Made by a program: the position numbers and the translations under genes. This document shows positions 55,454 to 64,000 of a DNA stretch of 64,000 bases, in pieces; position 1 is the stretch's first letter, and each line of letters starts with the position of its first letter. The notes below the pieces were generated by a model, which was not told the DNA's origin, ran no database searches, and worked only from the letters and a program-made list of their open reading frames with translations. This stretch comes from Diplosphaera chodatii (taxonomy: Eukaryota; Chlorophyta; Trebouxiophyceae; Prasiolales; Stichococcaceae). Location of the stretch: the NCBI GenBank assembly GCA_032358165.1, contig JAALGY010000061.1, positions 1,116,001 to 1,180,000 on the forward strand, written 5' to 3'.

Positions 55454-56151
55454 GGCAGCACTTCCGTAGCTGCTGGCGAGTGAGCATTCGGATGATGCGC
55501 CTTCCTGCAGCAAGTAGTCAAGTTGTGCGGGCATGACGCCGCTTGTGTAAAGCCATGGGTGCATGTATAATATGGCCATTGAACGCAGCGAATCCAACTG
55601 GGCGATTGTTTGGGGATGCGTTTGATGTGCATCAGCAGTTGAGTGTGCTACTCTCTGTGTCGTGACGAAGAGCAGTCTCGGGGTCCAGGTTCAGAAACAG
55701 CCTGCCGCTCATGTCGGCGTCGCAGTTGCATGCCGTTTACCTCCGGTTTGCAAGATCATCTGGTTTTGTGGTTTGCCGTTTGATTGGGTCCGTGTCTGAG
55801 CAGCTTGAGGAGTGTCGGAGCAACCGTTACCTTGCCTGTCGTGTGCGTGAACATGCTGGAAGACAGGTGCACTCCGCAGTCGTGCCCATTATGCAATGCC
55901 AGGGTGTCGTTTGCCACGTGACCACAGTCAGACACTCTATGTGCAGCTTGAAATTGCGGCAGCAGATCGCATATGTAAAGAGCACAAGTGTATCACGTTT
56001 ATGCATCGCAAACATACAAGCAGCATGGGCATGATCGGTGTGCCTCGAGTTATACAAATGATGCATGCAAGTGAAGAGTTTGCAGGCAGAGCCGTTGCTT
56101 GTTGCTCATAGATCGGGCCTCATCACGTCGTGAATATACCGTAGCAATATC
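55454..56151. other. intergenic between the membrane protein and the Snf2 gene
   Basis: Noticeably AT-richer, particularly 55900-56150. Contains the upstream gene's 3' UTR and the promoter/5' UTR of the Snf2 gene. No exon found. Confidence 0.5.
55546..55550 (+). terminator. TGTAA poly(A) signal for the membrane protein gene
   Basis: TGTAA 97 bp past the stop codon. Confidence 0.5.

Positions 56152-64000
<7,849 letters not shown>

Overview
This is nuclear DNA from a green alga (Chlorophyta). Almost every gene is cut into many short exons by introns of about 80-440 bp that run GTGAGC/GTGCG...TGCAG, and exons are GC-rich with lower-GC introns. Several stop codons are followed within about 90-310 bp by TGTAA, the usual green-algal poly(A) signal. 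The products are algal or plant in type: chloroplast-targeted proteins, a Pro-rich wall protein, an Agenet-domain chromatin factor and an IFT protein. I cannot fix the species. All gene models were spliced by eye, using reading-frame phase and family motifs.

Layout. 1-10.9 kb: three tandem minus-strand short-chain dehydrogenase (SDR) paralogues. Two have transit-peptide-like first exons, and the leftmost has an in-frame TAG. 11.4-21.1 kb: two plus-strand bHLH transcription factor paralogues with Gln-rich tails, on either side of a secreted Pro-rich wall glycoprotein. 21.8-24.4 kb: a chloroplast-type formate/nitrite (NAR1) channel. 24.8-29.8 kb, minus: IFT88. 30.8-44.2 kb, plus: one 40-exon gene, in phase throughout, for a full-size ABCG transporter (two ATPase-membrane halves) with a Cys-rich/EGF-like ectodomain. 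44.6-47.2 kb, minus: the Hsp90 co-chaperone AHSA1. 48.1-49.4 kb: an intronless, membrane-anchored purple acid phosphatase. 49.8-51.8 kb: a secreted fasciclin-domain protein. 53.6-55.5 kb: an unrecognised multi-pass membrane protein. 56.2 kb to the right edge: an ISWI-like Snf2 ATPase with N-terminal Agenet modules and a C-terminal PHD region that runs out of the window.

The genes do not form an operon-like pathway. The organised parts are the SDR array, the bHLH pair and three divergent promoters (SDR/bHLH, IFT88/ABCG, AHSA1/phosphatase). Best candidates for something undescribed are the ectodomain-fused full-size ABCG transporter, the Agenet-Snf2-PHD architecture with a repeated linker motif, and at least eight GC-AG introns in three genes. 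Two apparent one-base deletions (IFT88 and the Snf2 gene) may be assembly errors or real lesions.
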